Of a stretch of 53,574 bases of DNA, positions 35,379-44,890 are shown piece after piece; positions within the stretch are counted from its first letter, which is position 1; each line of letters opens with the position of its first letter. A program made the position numbers and the translations under genes. The notes below the pieces were generated by a model. The model saw nothing but the letters and a program-made list of their open reading frames with translations, did no database searches and was not told the DNA's origin. Origin of the DNA: JAFGOM01 sp964428385 (GTDB lineage: Archaea > Halobacteriota > Methanomicrobia > Methanomicrobiales > Methanospirillaceae). Location: positions 1 to 53,574 of the forward strand of contig CAYRYR010000007.1 in assembly GCA_964428385.1 (NCBI GenBank), written 5' to 3'.

Positions 35379-36614
35379 ATGAAGACAGGAACTATCATAA
35401 CACAGAGATCCATTCACCAGGAACGGGGACCGGATGTGAGCTTGAGAAAATCTCCTGATAACCTCCCCTGCACCGTTTTACGTCTGCACCAGTACCTGGC
35501 GCTCGTTATTGGAATTGTGATTATCTGCATAAATATTTCCCCGGTCCTTGCCCTGAATAATACAACCATTCAATGCGGGGTAATTCTTCCTCTCTCCGGA
35601 GAGTTAGGCCAGTCAGGACAGGAACTGCTCCAGGGAATTGAACTTGCAGCAGATGAGATCAATACAAAAAGTGGTTCGGGATACCAGATTGAGCTTGATG
35701 TACGGGATGATGCCGGGGATGTGAATACCGCCCTTATGCATTTTAAGGAGATGCAAACATCCGGGGTTCCGGTTGTCATCGGGTCGTTTGCAACAGATGT
35801 AACCCTGCCGTTGGCAGAAACAACGAAAAATTTCAGAGAGACAATCCTTGTTGCTCCCCATGCCAATGGAATGGCATTGTCTGGGATTTCTCCGGCTTTT
35901 TACCAGTTAAATGCCCCGGTCTTCTATCTTGGCAGGTTTGTATCTGACTGGGTGTCCTATACCGCCGAACGGGTTGCAATTGTGTATATCGATACTGATT
36001 ATGGGAGATCTCTGCGTGATGAGATACTATCAGACCTGGCAAATGGGACGGTGCATATTACCGGAACTGAACCAGTCTTTCCTGATACTGATTTTGGTGC
36101 ATTGATTCAAAAAATACTTGATGGCGGGCCTGATACTGTTGTCGTGGGAGTCTATGATTCACGAGTAGAAGACATCCTTAAAAACCTGGACGATGCCGGA
36201 TATCGAGGTCAGGTGGTACTCACTGAAGCAGGCGGGATGAGGGATTTGGAGAGTAATGCAACAGATAGTCTCTCAAAATTTTCAATCTGCACCATTTCAG
36301 CCAGTACTTCCCTGGTACCAGGGGCCCATACTGACCGGTTTCTAGAGGCCTACCAGGAAAAATACAGTCAGAATCCATCTGAAGGTTACGCAGGGTACGG
36401 GTATGATGCCATGATTATAATTTATGATGCAATTCAGCTGGGACCGAATACTGACACCGTTTCTGCACAGTCACTTCAGGAAGGTCTCAATACTATCAGG
36501 TATTACGGAGTGACCGGACCGAAGGTGTTTGATGATAAGAATGCAGTAAGCCCGGCGATGGACAGGTGGGTGTACAGGAACGGAAAATTTGAACTGATGT
36601 CAACATCGGTCTGA
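35379..36614 (+). CDS. LivK-like extracellular ligand-binding protein
   Basis: The 411-residue protein belongs to the branched-chain amino-acid-binding family (PBP type I), with GVILPLSGELGQSGQELLQGIELA and VVIGSFATDVTLP segments. A hydrophobic segment near residues 41-60 precedes the mature domain, possibly an uncleaved signal anchor. The ATG at 35379 is preceded by GGAGG at an ideal distance; an earlier start at 35364 overlaps the upstream stop. No livHMGF permease or ATPase genes are present nearby, so it may be a sensor and not a transporter. It is a probable paralogue of the receptor half of the neighbouring fusion. Confidence 0.85.
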   Translation: MKTGTIITQRSIHQERGPDVSLRKSPDNLPCTVLRLHQYLALVIGIVIICINISPVLALNNTTIQCGVILPLSGELGQSGQELLQGIELAADEINTKSGSGYQIELDVRDDAGDVNTALMHFKEMQTSGVPVVIGSFATDVTLPLAETTKNFRETILVAPHANGMALSGISPAFYQLNAPVFYLGRFVSDWVSYTAERVAIVYIDTDYGRSLRDEILSDLANGTVHITGTEPVFPDTDFGALIQKILDGGPDTVVVGVYDSRVEDILKNLDDAGYRGQVVLTEAGGMRDLESNATDSLSKFSICTISASTSLVPGAHTDRFLEAYQEKYSQNPSEGYAGYGYDAMIIIYDAIQLGPNTDTVSAQSLQEGLNTIRYYGVTGPKVFDDKNAVSPAMDRWVYRNGKFELMSTSV

Positions 36615-36940
36615 TAGGTATTTGTAATACTGCTTCCGCGGATCCCCCGGAGCAGGATGTCTGTTTCCCTGCCGTAATCCCTGGGAAACCCTGACATATA
36701 AGCCGAGACATCCAACCTGAATTATGGATTAATGTACACTACTCTTTAAAAAATCGGCGGGCGGTGAACAGGTCTGTCATACCAAATGCAATCATCATTT
36801 TTTGATAGTGTTCATTAGATTCGCATAGAAAACCTCATATTTCAAATTTACTACGAAAAACAAGTTTCAAGGTCTATTCAAAAAGGACGATTATTCAGAG
36901 AACACGAAAATCTTGTTTGTAGGTAGTCTACCCGATCTCC
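36615..36940. other. Intergenic, 326 bp, nothing recognised
   Basis: This lies between the convergent ligand-binding gene and the methyltransferase gene. It is AT-rich toward the right end. No terminator hairpin or open frame is convincing. Confidence 0.3.
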
Positions 36941-37783
36941 TTAACTCATGTTGTAAGTGAAATCGTCGGATTTTGTTTTTCTGAACCAGAAAGAAACCCC
37001 ATGTAATCCAAATTTTTTTATTCCTTCTGGAATCAGATTATTTTGAATCATATAAGCGTTAGGCATCACAATTTCCATCCCCTTGTACCCTCCCAGGATA
37101 TAAGCCCCAATAAGATATTGTTCTGAATAAAACCTGTTATTCCATTCTTCAGGGTAATCCTGTGGTAAACAAATATCATGCATTTCAATGAATACACCTT
37201 CATGTAAATAGGGGAAAACATCAAAGAAAAGGGTAGTGACATCGGAATTTGTGAAAACCCGGTGGGAATTATCGATAAATAATATATCTCCGTTTTGAAG
37301 GGTTGAAAAAAAAGAAAGATCCATATCTTCAAGTCTTTCATTAACAAATAAATCACAATAAGGTTGAATGTCTGCCCGGGGATGTGGATCAATGCATATT
37401 ATTTGTGTATCAGGAGAATGATCCTTTTTGGCAGAGGCAGCGAATGCAGTAGAGAAACCGCTGCCTATCTCAACATATTTTTCTGGTTTAACGGTTGAGA
37501 TTAAACCATACAATACCACTGCATCCAACCCTCCAAAATAGTGATTTTTGGGGATTTTCCAAGCTGGAGAGTGACTCAAATCATCACATAATGGGATAAA
37601 GGATTGGAGAAGTGAGAGATAAGCATCTTTATTGAATGAAATAATCCTATCAAGAATCAGGTGACATTTTCCCCAATGTGGTTTCGGATATACAGGGTAA
37701 TCAATAAGGATATATCGCCCTCCATATATAATTCTTTTACAAAAAAAGTATGCATGGGTTTTGAGTATCTGAAATATATTCAT
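36941..37783 (-). CDS. Class I SAM-dependent methyltransferase
   Basis: The SAM-binding motif I is VEIGSGFSTAFAA, followed by an acidic IDPHPRAD strand and LFIDNSHRVFTNSDV, resembling the Methyltransf_24 family. Substrate is unknown. The 280-residue product is encoded by sequence noticeably more AT-rich than its neighbours, and the gene has a good Shine-Dalgarno GGGAGGA before the ATG. It stands alone between low-GC spacers. The composition suggests recent acquisition, possibly from a surface-polysaccharide cluster. Confidence 0.75.
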   Translation of the reverse strand: MNIFQILKTHAYFFCKRIIYGGRYILIDYPVYPKPHWGKCHLILDRIISFNKDAYLSLLQSFIPLCDDLSHSPAWKIPKNHYFGGLDAVVLYGLISTVKPEKYVEIGSGFSTAFAASAKKDHSPDTQIICIDPHPRADIQPYCDLFVNERLEDMDLSFFSTLQNGDILFIDNSHRVFTNSDVTTLFFDVFPYLHEGVFIEMHDICLPQDYPEEWNNRFYSEQYLIGAYILGGYKGMEIVMPNAYMIQNNLIPEGIKKFGLHGVSFWFRKTKSDDFTYNMS

Positions 37784-38287
37784 AAGAATTCCTCCCTAGA
37801 AACACGTATACATAAGAATAAATTATTTTCAAGTCGGCTTATTAGATTGTATATCACATAGGTATCTCTATTAAGAACCTAATGAAGGTGTTTATAATCA
37901 TTAATTCTTATCAATACACAGTTAAATCGGAAATAACTATTCACATTTTTTATCATTAAACATCAGTAATAGGTGTCATAAGAAACTCAAACTATACCTT
38001 CAATTAAGCCATATGCACATAGAATGTGGCTCCGTTTACGTGATATGTAAAACCAATCAGAATCTCCTGTCATTCAAAAACCCTGATAAATCGTATACTC
38101 ACTACATCTCTCCACGATGCAAAGCAGCGTCTGAGAACGCAGAGTATAAACCAATGGTGATGTATCGAAAAGAAAACAGGGATTATCCCACATCAGCCCG
38201 TTGCTCTCTGTGACCTAATCTTAACCCGCGTATTCAGGCGATCAGATTGATAAATCCCAATTCTCTGCCCTCGTAACTACTTCCGCT
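37784..38287. other. AT-rich intergenic region, 504 bp
   Basis: No supported gene. It contains the methyltransferase promoter and Shine-Dalgarno. A 66-codon frame at 38013-38213 has no recognisable motif. Confidence 0.3.
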
Positions 38288-39582
38288 TCAGACTGCAAGG
38301 TCGAACCGGTCAAGGTTCATCACCTTGCTCCAAGCAGCCACGAAATCCTGTACAAACTTCTCCCTGGCATCAGAGCATGCGTACACCTTGACCAGGGCCC
38401 GGAGCTGTGCATTCGAACCAAAAATAAGATCAACACGTGTACCGATCCACTTCACTTCACCGGTCCTGCCATCCTGCCCTTCAAATAGATCCTTCTCGTC
38501 CGATACCGGTATCCACTCCGTTCCCATGTCAAGCAGGTTTATGAAAAAGTCGTTGGTCAGGGTTTCAGGATTTTTCGTAAAGACACCATGCCTGATCTTA
38601 CCGAAGTTGGTATCAAGCACCTGCATACCTCCAATGAGCACAGTCATCTCCGGAGCGGTAAGCGTCAGTAATTGTGCCCTATCAACCAGTAACGCCTCTG
38701 TAGAAATGGAGGGGCAGCCTTTTTGATAGTTGCGAAAACCATCCGCCAACAGTTCGAGCACTGCTAAGGATACCACATCGGTCTGCTCCTGCAGGGCATC
38801 CATGCGTCCGGGCGTAAAGGGAACCACTACATCGTGACCCGCTCTCTTCGCAGCCTGCTCGATGCCTGCACAACCGGCAAGGACGATCAGGTCAGCACGT
38901 GAGACGACTTTACCACCGAAGGCCATGCTGTTGAACTCGTCCCAAATATCTTCGAGAACCAGGAGCACTTTTGCCAGTTCTGCAGGTTCGTTGACTTCCC
39001 AGTCCTTCTGCGGGGCGAGACAAATTCGTGCACCATTTGCACCACCACGCTTATCAGAGTGACGGAACGTGGACGCAGACGCCCAGGCGGTCTTCACCAG
39101 CCGGGATATGGAGAGTCCGGATGCGAGAATCCTGCTTTTAAGGGATGCAATGTCTTCTCTATCAACCAGCGGATGATTAACGGCAGGAATGGGATCCTGC
39201 CAGATAAGATCCTCGGCAGGAACTTCCGGGCCGAGATACCGTGCACGTGGGCCCATATCACGGTGTGTCAGCTTAAACCATGCCCGTGCGAACGCATCTG
39301 CAAGCAGATCCGGATTCTCGTAGAAAAGTCTTGAGATCTTTTCATACACGGGATCGAACCTCAGGGCAAGGTCGGTGGTCAGCATCCCGGGAGCATGACT
39401 CTTCGTCTGGTCATGGGGATCCGGAACCGTACCTGCTCCTGCGCCACCCTTTGGATGCCACTGATACGCACCTGCAGGGCTTTTTGTTAATTCCCATTCG
39501 TAACTGAAGAGATTTTTAAAGAAATTATTACTCCACCTCGTCAGTGTGGCAGTTCATGTTATCTCGATACCGCTCGTGATCA
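38288..39582 (-). pseudogene. katG: Catalase-peroxidase KatG, C-terminal half only
   Basis: KatG detoxifies hydrogen peroxide, but only the C-terminal domain is here. Readable C-terminal markers include SPAGAYQWHPKGGAGAG, PDPHDQTKSHAPGMLTTDLA, DLIVLAGCAGIEQAAK and FGSNAQLRALVKVYA, ending NLDRFDLAV. Homology extends upstream of the first ATG to ITSGIEIT and LTRWSNNFFKNLFSYEWEL. In that stretch a Trp codon is TGA (39554-39556), a nonsense change in the expected ITWTATLTRW. The N-terminal haem domain is missing; homology stops where HsdR sequence begins. The remainder is unlikely to be a working enzyme. Confidence 0.85.
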
Positions 39583-39583
39583 A

Positions 39584-40972
39584 GTGGAAGGTTATCCTGA
39601 GTACGACACCAAGAAAGCACGGAAAAAACTCCGCAGGTACGTAGAAAGCCATGACCACGCAATCCGGATCAAAGCCGAAATAATGGTGGATCATTTCCAT
39701 GAGCAGGTACTTGCACTAAAGAAGATCGATGACCAGGCACGGGCGATGGTAGTGACAAGCGGTATTGAGCGGGCGATCCAGTACTTCCATGCAATCAGTG
39801 ATTACCTAAAAGAGCAAAAGAGCCCATACAAGGCTATTGTTGCGTTCTCGGGTGAACACGAGTACGGCGGAAAGCCGGTCACCGAAGCTTCACTGAATGG
39901 ATTTCCATCAGGCAAGATAGCAGATGAGATCCAAAACGATCCATACCGCTTCCTTATCTGTGCCGATAAGTTCCAGACCGGGTATGACGAACCGCTCATG
40001 CACACGATGTATGTCGACAAGATCCTCTCAGGTATCAAAGCGGTGCAGACACTCTCCCGCCTCAATCGTGCCCATCCAAAGAAGCACGATGTCTTTGTGC
40101 TAGATTTCATGAACGATACCGATATCATCCGTGAGGCGTTCTCAGACTACTACCGCACAACGATCCTCAGCGAAGAAACCGATCCAAATAAGCTCCATGA
40201 TCTAAAGAGCACACTCGATAGCTATCAGGTCTATGTTGATGCTGATATTGAAACGCTCGTCACATTGTACCTGCATGGTGCTGACCGCGAGAAACTTGAT
40301 CCGATCCTCGATGCTAGTGTGGCTCTGTACCGGGAAGACCTTGACGAGGACGGCCAGGTAGACTTTAAGGGAAAGGCGAAAGCATTCACACGAACATATG
40401 GATTTCTGGCATCGATTCTGCCATACACGAAGGCTGAATGGGAGAAACTATCTATCTTCCTCAACTTCCTGATACCGAGGCTCCCTGCACCAGTAGAGGA
40501 AGACCTCTCAAAAGGCATCCTTGACACCATCGACATGGACAGTTACCGGGCCGAAAAACAGGCGGCGAGCAGGATCCAACTTGCCGACGAGGACGCTGAG
40601 ATAGGATCGGTGCCTACAGTGGGTAGTGGCCGGAAGGCAGAACCGGAGATAGACAGGCTCTCAAACATCCTTCTGACCTTTAATGACCAGTTCGGCAACA
40701 TCCCCTGGACCTATGCCGACCGGGTGCATAAGCTGATAACTGAAGATATCCCAACCCGCGTTGCCGCCGATACTGCCTACCAGAACGCTAAAAAGAACTC
40801 TGACAAACAGAATGCACGCATTGAGCACGACAAGGCCCTGGCACGGGTGATGACGGATGTGCTGAAGGATGACACGGAGCTCTTCAAGCAGTTCAGGGAC
40901 AATGATTCGTTCAAAAAGTGGTTGACAGATACGGTATTTGGACTTACCTATGGAGAGGGAGCGACAGGGTAA
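39584..40972 (+). pseudogene. hsdR: Type I restriction endonuclease HsdR, 5'-truncated
   Basis: The 462-residue frame starts inside HsdR. It carries DTKKARKKLRRYVE, then IMVDHFHEQV, RAMVVTSGIERAI and ADKFQTGYDEPLM, followed by QTLSRLNRAHPKKH, which is helicase motif VI. The C-terminal region is complete. The N-terminal nuclease domain and helicase motifs I-III are absent. The 5' end abuts the truncated katG head to head at about 39583. This fragment is a different HsdR subfamily from the relic at 27400. The GTG at 39584 is only the first available start and need not be used. Confidence 0.8.
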
Positions 40973-41182
40973 TGTGATACACCTGTCATTACTGCCCTCC
41001 ATTCCATCTGTTGAATTACTCATTCAAAAAAGAAGGTTACCATTGGAAAATTATCCCCGATGATAATTAACCGACTAACTATCCTAATAGAATGTTTCAG
41101 CAAACATGAATTCACCATTGCTACAAGGCAATAATCAGCTGATTCACTAGAGTTATCAAGCAGATACTAAAGAAAAATAGGA

Positions 41183-41253
41183 TGCACCGACCGGGAATTG
41201 AACCCGGGCTATTGGCTTGGAAGGCCAAAGTCATACCACTAGACCATCGATGC
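41183..41253 (-). tRNA. tRNA-Gly (anticodon TCC)
   Basis: Acceptor arms GCATCGA and TCGGTGC with discriminator A. The anticodon stem TTGGC/GCCAA has loop CTTCCAA giving TCC, and the T-arm is CGGGTTCAATTCCCG. CCA is not encoded. Its 3' end faces the accessory region at 27-41 kb. Confidence 0.93.
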
Positions 41254-41353
41254 ACGTTGCCTTACTTTATAGGGTGTATGCACTCTTAATATTTTGTATT
41301 CTTCTCTGCATTGTCTGGTGAAATTTTTCAGGTATACCCTCTAAGGAGTACGC

Positions 41354-42124
41354 ATGACAATCCGGGGCTGTCTCATTGATATCGATGGTGTCATCTCAGT
41401 TGCTGATACCCCCATACCAGGAGCAAAGGAGACCATCTCCTATCTAAAAAACCATTCTATTGACTTTCGGTTTATCTCGAATAGCACCAGAAAGAGCAGG
41501 AAAACAATTGCAAAGAGACTTGCTTCGTATGATATCATAGTCACTCCTGAATATATCATCACCCCGTCTGTCGCTGCAATTGCTTATATGAAACAACAGG
41601 GAATTGACCAGTGCTCTCTTTTGGTAACCGGAGATGTTACAGAGGATTTTACCGATGAAGGCATTATCATCAGCGACGATAATGTTACAGTTACTATCAT
41701 TGGTGATGCAGGAGAAAATTTTACGTACCAGTCGATGAAAACTGTATTTCGTCAGGTTCTGAAAGGTGCAGAACTCATAGCTCTCGAGCGTGACCGGTAC
41801 TGGATGGATGCAGATGGTCTGACTCTTGCCGCCGGACCTTTCATTGCCGCCATAGAATACGCAACCGGAACTTCTGCACGGGTCCTTGGAAAACCATCAC
41901 AAGAATTTTTTGCACTGGCATGCCATGCAATGGATTGTTCGTTCGATGAATGCATCATGATAGGTGATGACATTCACTCAGATATTGGAGGCGCACAGGC
42001 TGCAGGTATTCGTGGATTTCTTGTAAAAACCGGGAAATTTAATCCGGATATGGTAGCAAAATCTGGAATTATTCCCTACGCACTCATAAACTCAATTGCT
42101 GATATTCAATCATATCTGGAATAA
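41354..42124 (+). CDS. HAD-superfamily IIA phosphatase (NagD-like)
   Basis: The 256-residue protein has the class IIA HAD pattern: DIDGVISVADTPIPGA at the N-terminus, FISNSTRKSR as the Ser/Thr motif, and CIMIGDDIHSDIGGAQAAG as the acidic C-terminal motif. The catalytic aspartates are Asp9 and Asp11 in LIDIDGVI. Substrate is unknown; related enzymes act on small phosphorylated metabolites. It is separated from the following SufB gene by 369 bp and seems monocistronic. Confidence 0.88.
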   Translation: MTIRGCLIDIDGVISVADTPIPGAKETISYLKNHSIDFRFISNSTRKSRKTIAKRLASYDIIVTPEYIITPSVAAIAYMKQQGIDQCSLLVTGDVTEDFTDEGIIISDDNVTVTIIGDAGENFTYQSMKTVFRQVLKGAELIALERDRYWMDADGLTLAAGPFIAAIEYATGTSARVLGKPSQEFFALACHAMDCSFDECIMIGDDIHSDIGGAQAAGIRGFLVKTGKFNPDMVAKSGIIPYALINSIADIQSYLE

Positions 42125-42493
42125 GGCGTTGTACACCAACACATGGATAATATAATTCAAACCTATACAATACATACTAACAAACCCTTCAGGAAAACAT
42201 GCGTTTATCAATGTGGTGCTTACATGAGTTTTTCATGGAATCATCCGGTTTCAGGACGAAAAAATTTAAAATAAGTATGCCGTGCGTTACAATCAACCAT
42301 ACGGGTGTATAATGCACAACATAGCGTTCTTAATGCGCCAATGTGAAACAGAGCCGGTTTTAAGATACATGCATCTGAATCACAATTGAATGTAAGGCGT
42401 GGCTCCGAAAAGGTTACCCATTACCTATATGCCTGCAGTGGATTATGACTACGAAGATAGTAACCCCCTATAGAACTCTGCCCAGAGGAAGAT
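42125..42493. other. Intergenic region, 369 bp
   Basis: AAAAAATTTAAAATAAG at about 42262 is a strong TATA-like candidate. Downstream, 42350-42430 contains G-rich tracts and short inverted repeats that could fold, but nothing matches a known riboswitch. A GAGGAAG ribosome-binding site precedes the SufB ATG. Confidence 0.4.
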
Positions 42494-43609
42494 ATGTCTG
42501 ACACAATACAACAGATGAATGATTTAAATCAGGAAGACCGCAAAAAACTCGAACTGACCGGTCTAGAGATAGATATGAAGAACAGGTCAGGCAGTTTCTT
42601 TCAGAAAGACCAGGAAATATGCCAGATAGCCTCAGAATGCAAGGGAGTGGAGGTACTCAGTTATTCGGAGGCTCTTTTAACGCATCCATGGGTTTCTGAT
42701 TTCATCTGGCGTGCTGTTGACAAAAATAAAGATAAATTTACCAGATATGTTGCAAACCAAAAAGACCCTAAGGGATTTGTCATCATCGCCAAAAAAGGGA
42801 GTAAAACCATCTATCCCATCCAGGCCTGTCTCTTACTGTCTGATTCTCCGGTCCAGCATGTGCATAACATCATCATTGCAGAAGAGGGTGCAGAACTTCA
42901 TGTGATATCCGGCTGTACAAGTGCTTCGGCAAGAAAAAGCGGTGCGCATATAGGTGTTACCGAGATCTATATCGGAAAAGGAGCACGGGTTACCTCAACC
43001 ATGATCCATAACTGGGGTGACAAGATTGCAGTCTATCCAAGGAGCGCAACTATCATTGAAGAAGATGGAATATTTCTCTCTAATTATGTCTGTATGCAAC
43101 CGGTCCGAAGGATACAGATGTCTCCGATAGCTCATCTGAATGGGAAAAACGCAGTCGTTCGATTCTCAAGCATTGTTGTTGGAACACCGGGATCATATAT
43201 GGATCTGGGATCTGTTGCAACCCTGAATGCTCCCGGAGCCAGTGCTGAACTCCAGACCCGTGCAATTACAACCGGAGGAACCATCATCTCAAGGGGCCGG
43301 GTCGATGGCAGGGTCAAAGGTACAAAAGCACACATCGAATGTAAGGGATTAATTCTCAAAGACGGTATCATCCATGCCATCCCTGAGATCCGGGGGGAAG
43401 TCGTTGACACAGAACTCTCACATGAGGCTGCAGTAGGTAAAATTGCAAAAGATGAAATAGAGTACCTGATGGCAAGGGGTCTCTCTGAAGAACTCGCGAC
43501 TGCAACCATCATCAGAGGATTTCTCGATGTAAAAGTCGAGGGACTTCCCCCTGCACTGCAGCAACAGATTGATACTGCAATAGATGCTGCTGATAAATCA
43601 GGATTTTAG
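42494..43609 (+). CDS. sufB: SufB/SufD-family Fe-S cluster assembly protein
   Basis: SufB-type scaffolds assemble Fe-S clusters with the ATPase SufC. The beta-helix SufBD core is readable (ISGCTSASARKSGAHIGVTE, VDGRVKGTKAHIECKG, GEVVDTELSHEAAVGKI), and the 371-residue length matches the shorter archaeal version. A sufC gene is not seen next to it, although sufC-sufB is the usual pair. It starts the run leading into pcm, which begins 25 bp after its stop. It runs in parallel with the IscS/IscU genes at 16.5 kb. Confidence 0.85.
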   Translation: MSDTIQQMNDLNQEDRKKLELTGLEIDMKNRSGSFFQKDQEICQIASECKGVEVLSYSEALLTHPWVSDFIWRAVDKNKDKFTRYVANQKDPKGFVIIAKKGSKTIYPIQACLLLSDSPVQHVHNIIIAEEGAELHVISGCTSASARKSGAHIGVTEIYIGKGARVTSTMIHNWGDKIAVYPRSATIIEEDGIFLSNYVCMQPVRRIQMSPIAHLNGKNAVVRFSSIVVGTPGSYMDLGSVATLNAPGASAELQTRAITTGGTIISRGRVDGRVKGTKAHIECKGLILKDGIIHAIPEIRGEVVDTELSHEAAVGKIAKDEIEYLMARGLSEELATATIIRGFLDVKVEGLPPALQQQIDTAIDAADKSGF

Positions 43610-43634
43610 TACTTATATGCGGGAGGAACAGGCG

Positions 43635-44273
43635 ATGTGGAATGAGCGAAATCTGATGGTACAATATCAGATAAAAAACAGGGGTATCTCTGATCCATTG
43701 GTTCTTGCTGCAATGCTTGCGGTTCCAAGACACCTCTTTGTGCCACCAGATCTCGTTCACCTGGCATATGAAGACCGGCCACTGCCAATCGGGTTTGACC
43801 AGACAATATCCCAGCCATACATCGTAGCTCAGATGACCGCTCTTCTGGAATTAAAGGAGGGCGACACGGTCCTTGAGATAGGTACCGGATCCGGATACCA
43901 GGCCGCAGTTCTCGCAGCAATGGGGGTGAACGTCATCAGCATTGAGCGAAAACCAGAGGTTATGGAGATTGCAAAAGAAAACCTGAAACGTGCCGGCATT
44001 TTTAAAATCAACCTTATCATCAGCGATGGGACAACAGGATATGAGCCTGGTGCACCATACCAGGGGATAATCGTCACTGCATCAGCCCCCTCCATTCCAA
44101 AGTCCCTCATTGATCAGTTGGATGACAATGGTCGTCTTGTAATTCCCGTCGGGGATAGATATATTCAGGAGCTTCTCCTGATAAAAAAAGAAGGGGGAAA
44201 CCTGTACAAAACCATGTACGGGGCTGTCAGGTTTGTTCCCCTTATTGGAGAAGAAGGCTGGAAAGATAAGTAA
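43635..44273 (+). CDS. pcm: Protein-L-isoaspartate O-methyltransferase
   Basis: Pcm methylates isoaspartyl residues in aged proteins so that they can revert to aspartate. Motif I is VLEIGTGSGYQAAVLA; MVQYQIKNRGISDPLVLAAM and VPRHLFVP are typical N-terminal features. The chosen ATG at 43635 follows GGGAGGA by 9 bp; an alternative is 43617. The stop overlaps the ATG of the next gene (TAATG). It is about 212 residues. Confidence 0.92.
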   Translation: MWNERNLMVQYQIKNRGISDPLVLAAMLAVPRHLFVPPDLVHLAYEDRPLPIGFDQTISQPYIVAQMTALLELKEGDTVLEIGTGSGYQAAVLAAMGVNVISIERKPEVMEIAKENLKRAGIFKINLIISDGTTGYEPGAPYQGIIVTASAPSIPKSLIDQLDDNGRLVIPVGDRYIQELLLIKKEGGNLYKTMYGAVRFVPLIGEEGWKDK

Positions 44274-44890
44274 TGATCTATGATATAACCCGTCCGTTAC
44301 AGAATGGAATGCCCTTTTACCCGGGAGATACAAAACCAGTCTTCTCTCTCCTGGATAGTGGGGATTTTCAGATTACACAAATGTCCATCTGTTCACATAC
44401 CGGAACTCATATTGATGCTCCTGCTCATTATATAAAAAACGGAACCCCAATTGACCAGATAGCAATAAATGTGATGTGCGGACCCTGCAGAGTACTGGAT
44501 ATTAGGGAATGCGGGAGTGTTATCTCACCAAAAGATATCTCCAACCTTGAATCAAACGATAAACGGCTTATTATCAAAACCGGATATGATGGCGAGACAT
44601 TTGATCCATCATATCCGGGATTATCACCTGAAGCTGCCGATTATCTTGTCAAATCCGGGATCTGTTGTCTTGGGATAGATACTCCCTCAATTGAGCCATT
44701 TCATGGAGACGGAACTGTGCACAGGAGACTCTTTCTGGCCGGAATCCCAATAATAGAGAACCTTGACCTCTCACAGGTTACCGCAGGCTCCTATATCCTT
44801 CTTGCTCTCCCCCTGCTTCTGACAGACGGAGATGGATCACCCTGCCGGGCAGTTTTACTTGATAACAAGAAAAATGGAGGAATCGAATGA
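44273..44890 (+). CDS. Cyclase-family metal-dependent hydrolase (arylformamidase-like)
   Basis: The metal-binding signature HTGTHIDAPAH is present, as in kynurenine formamidase and related cyclase-family enzymes. YDITRPLQNGMPFYPGD and GIDTPSIEP match the family. In a methanogen the tryptophan-degradation role is unlikely, so the substrate is unknown. The ATG overlaps the pcm stop and its own stop overlaps the next start (ATGA), within a coupled series. Confidence 0.83.
   Translation: MIYDITRPLQNGMPFYPGDTKPVFSLLDSGDFQITQMSICSHTGTHIDAPAHYIKNGTPIDQIAINVMCGPCRVLDIRECGSVISPKDISNLESNDKRLIIKTGYDGETFDPSYPGLSPEAADYLVKSGICCLGIDTPSIEPFHGDGTVHRRLFLAGIPIIENLDLSQVTAGSYILLALPLLLTDGDGSPCRAVLLDNKKNGGIE

Noticed and set aside
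38013..38213. 66-codon frame in AT-rich spacer.
   Set aside because: No similarity, no Shine-Dalgarno, and codon composition looks random.
41183..41202. tRNA-Gly 3' end as an integrase attachment site.
   Set aside because: I looked for a second copy of the T-arm/acceptor sequence in 27-41 kb and saw none, and no integrase gene is present.
42350..42430. G-rich segment upstream of sufB as a riboswitch.
   Set aside because: Short inverted repeats exist, but no known aptamer consensus can be recognised and no second copy is available for covariation.
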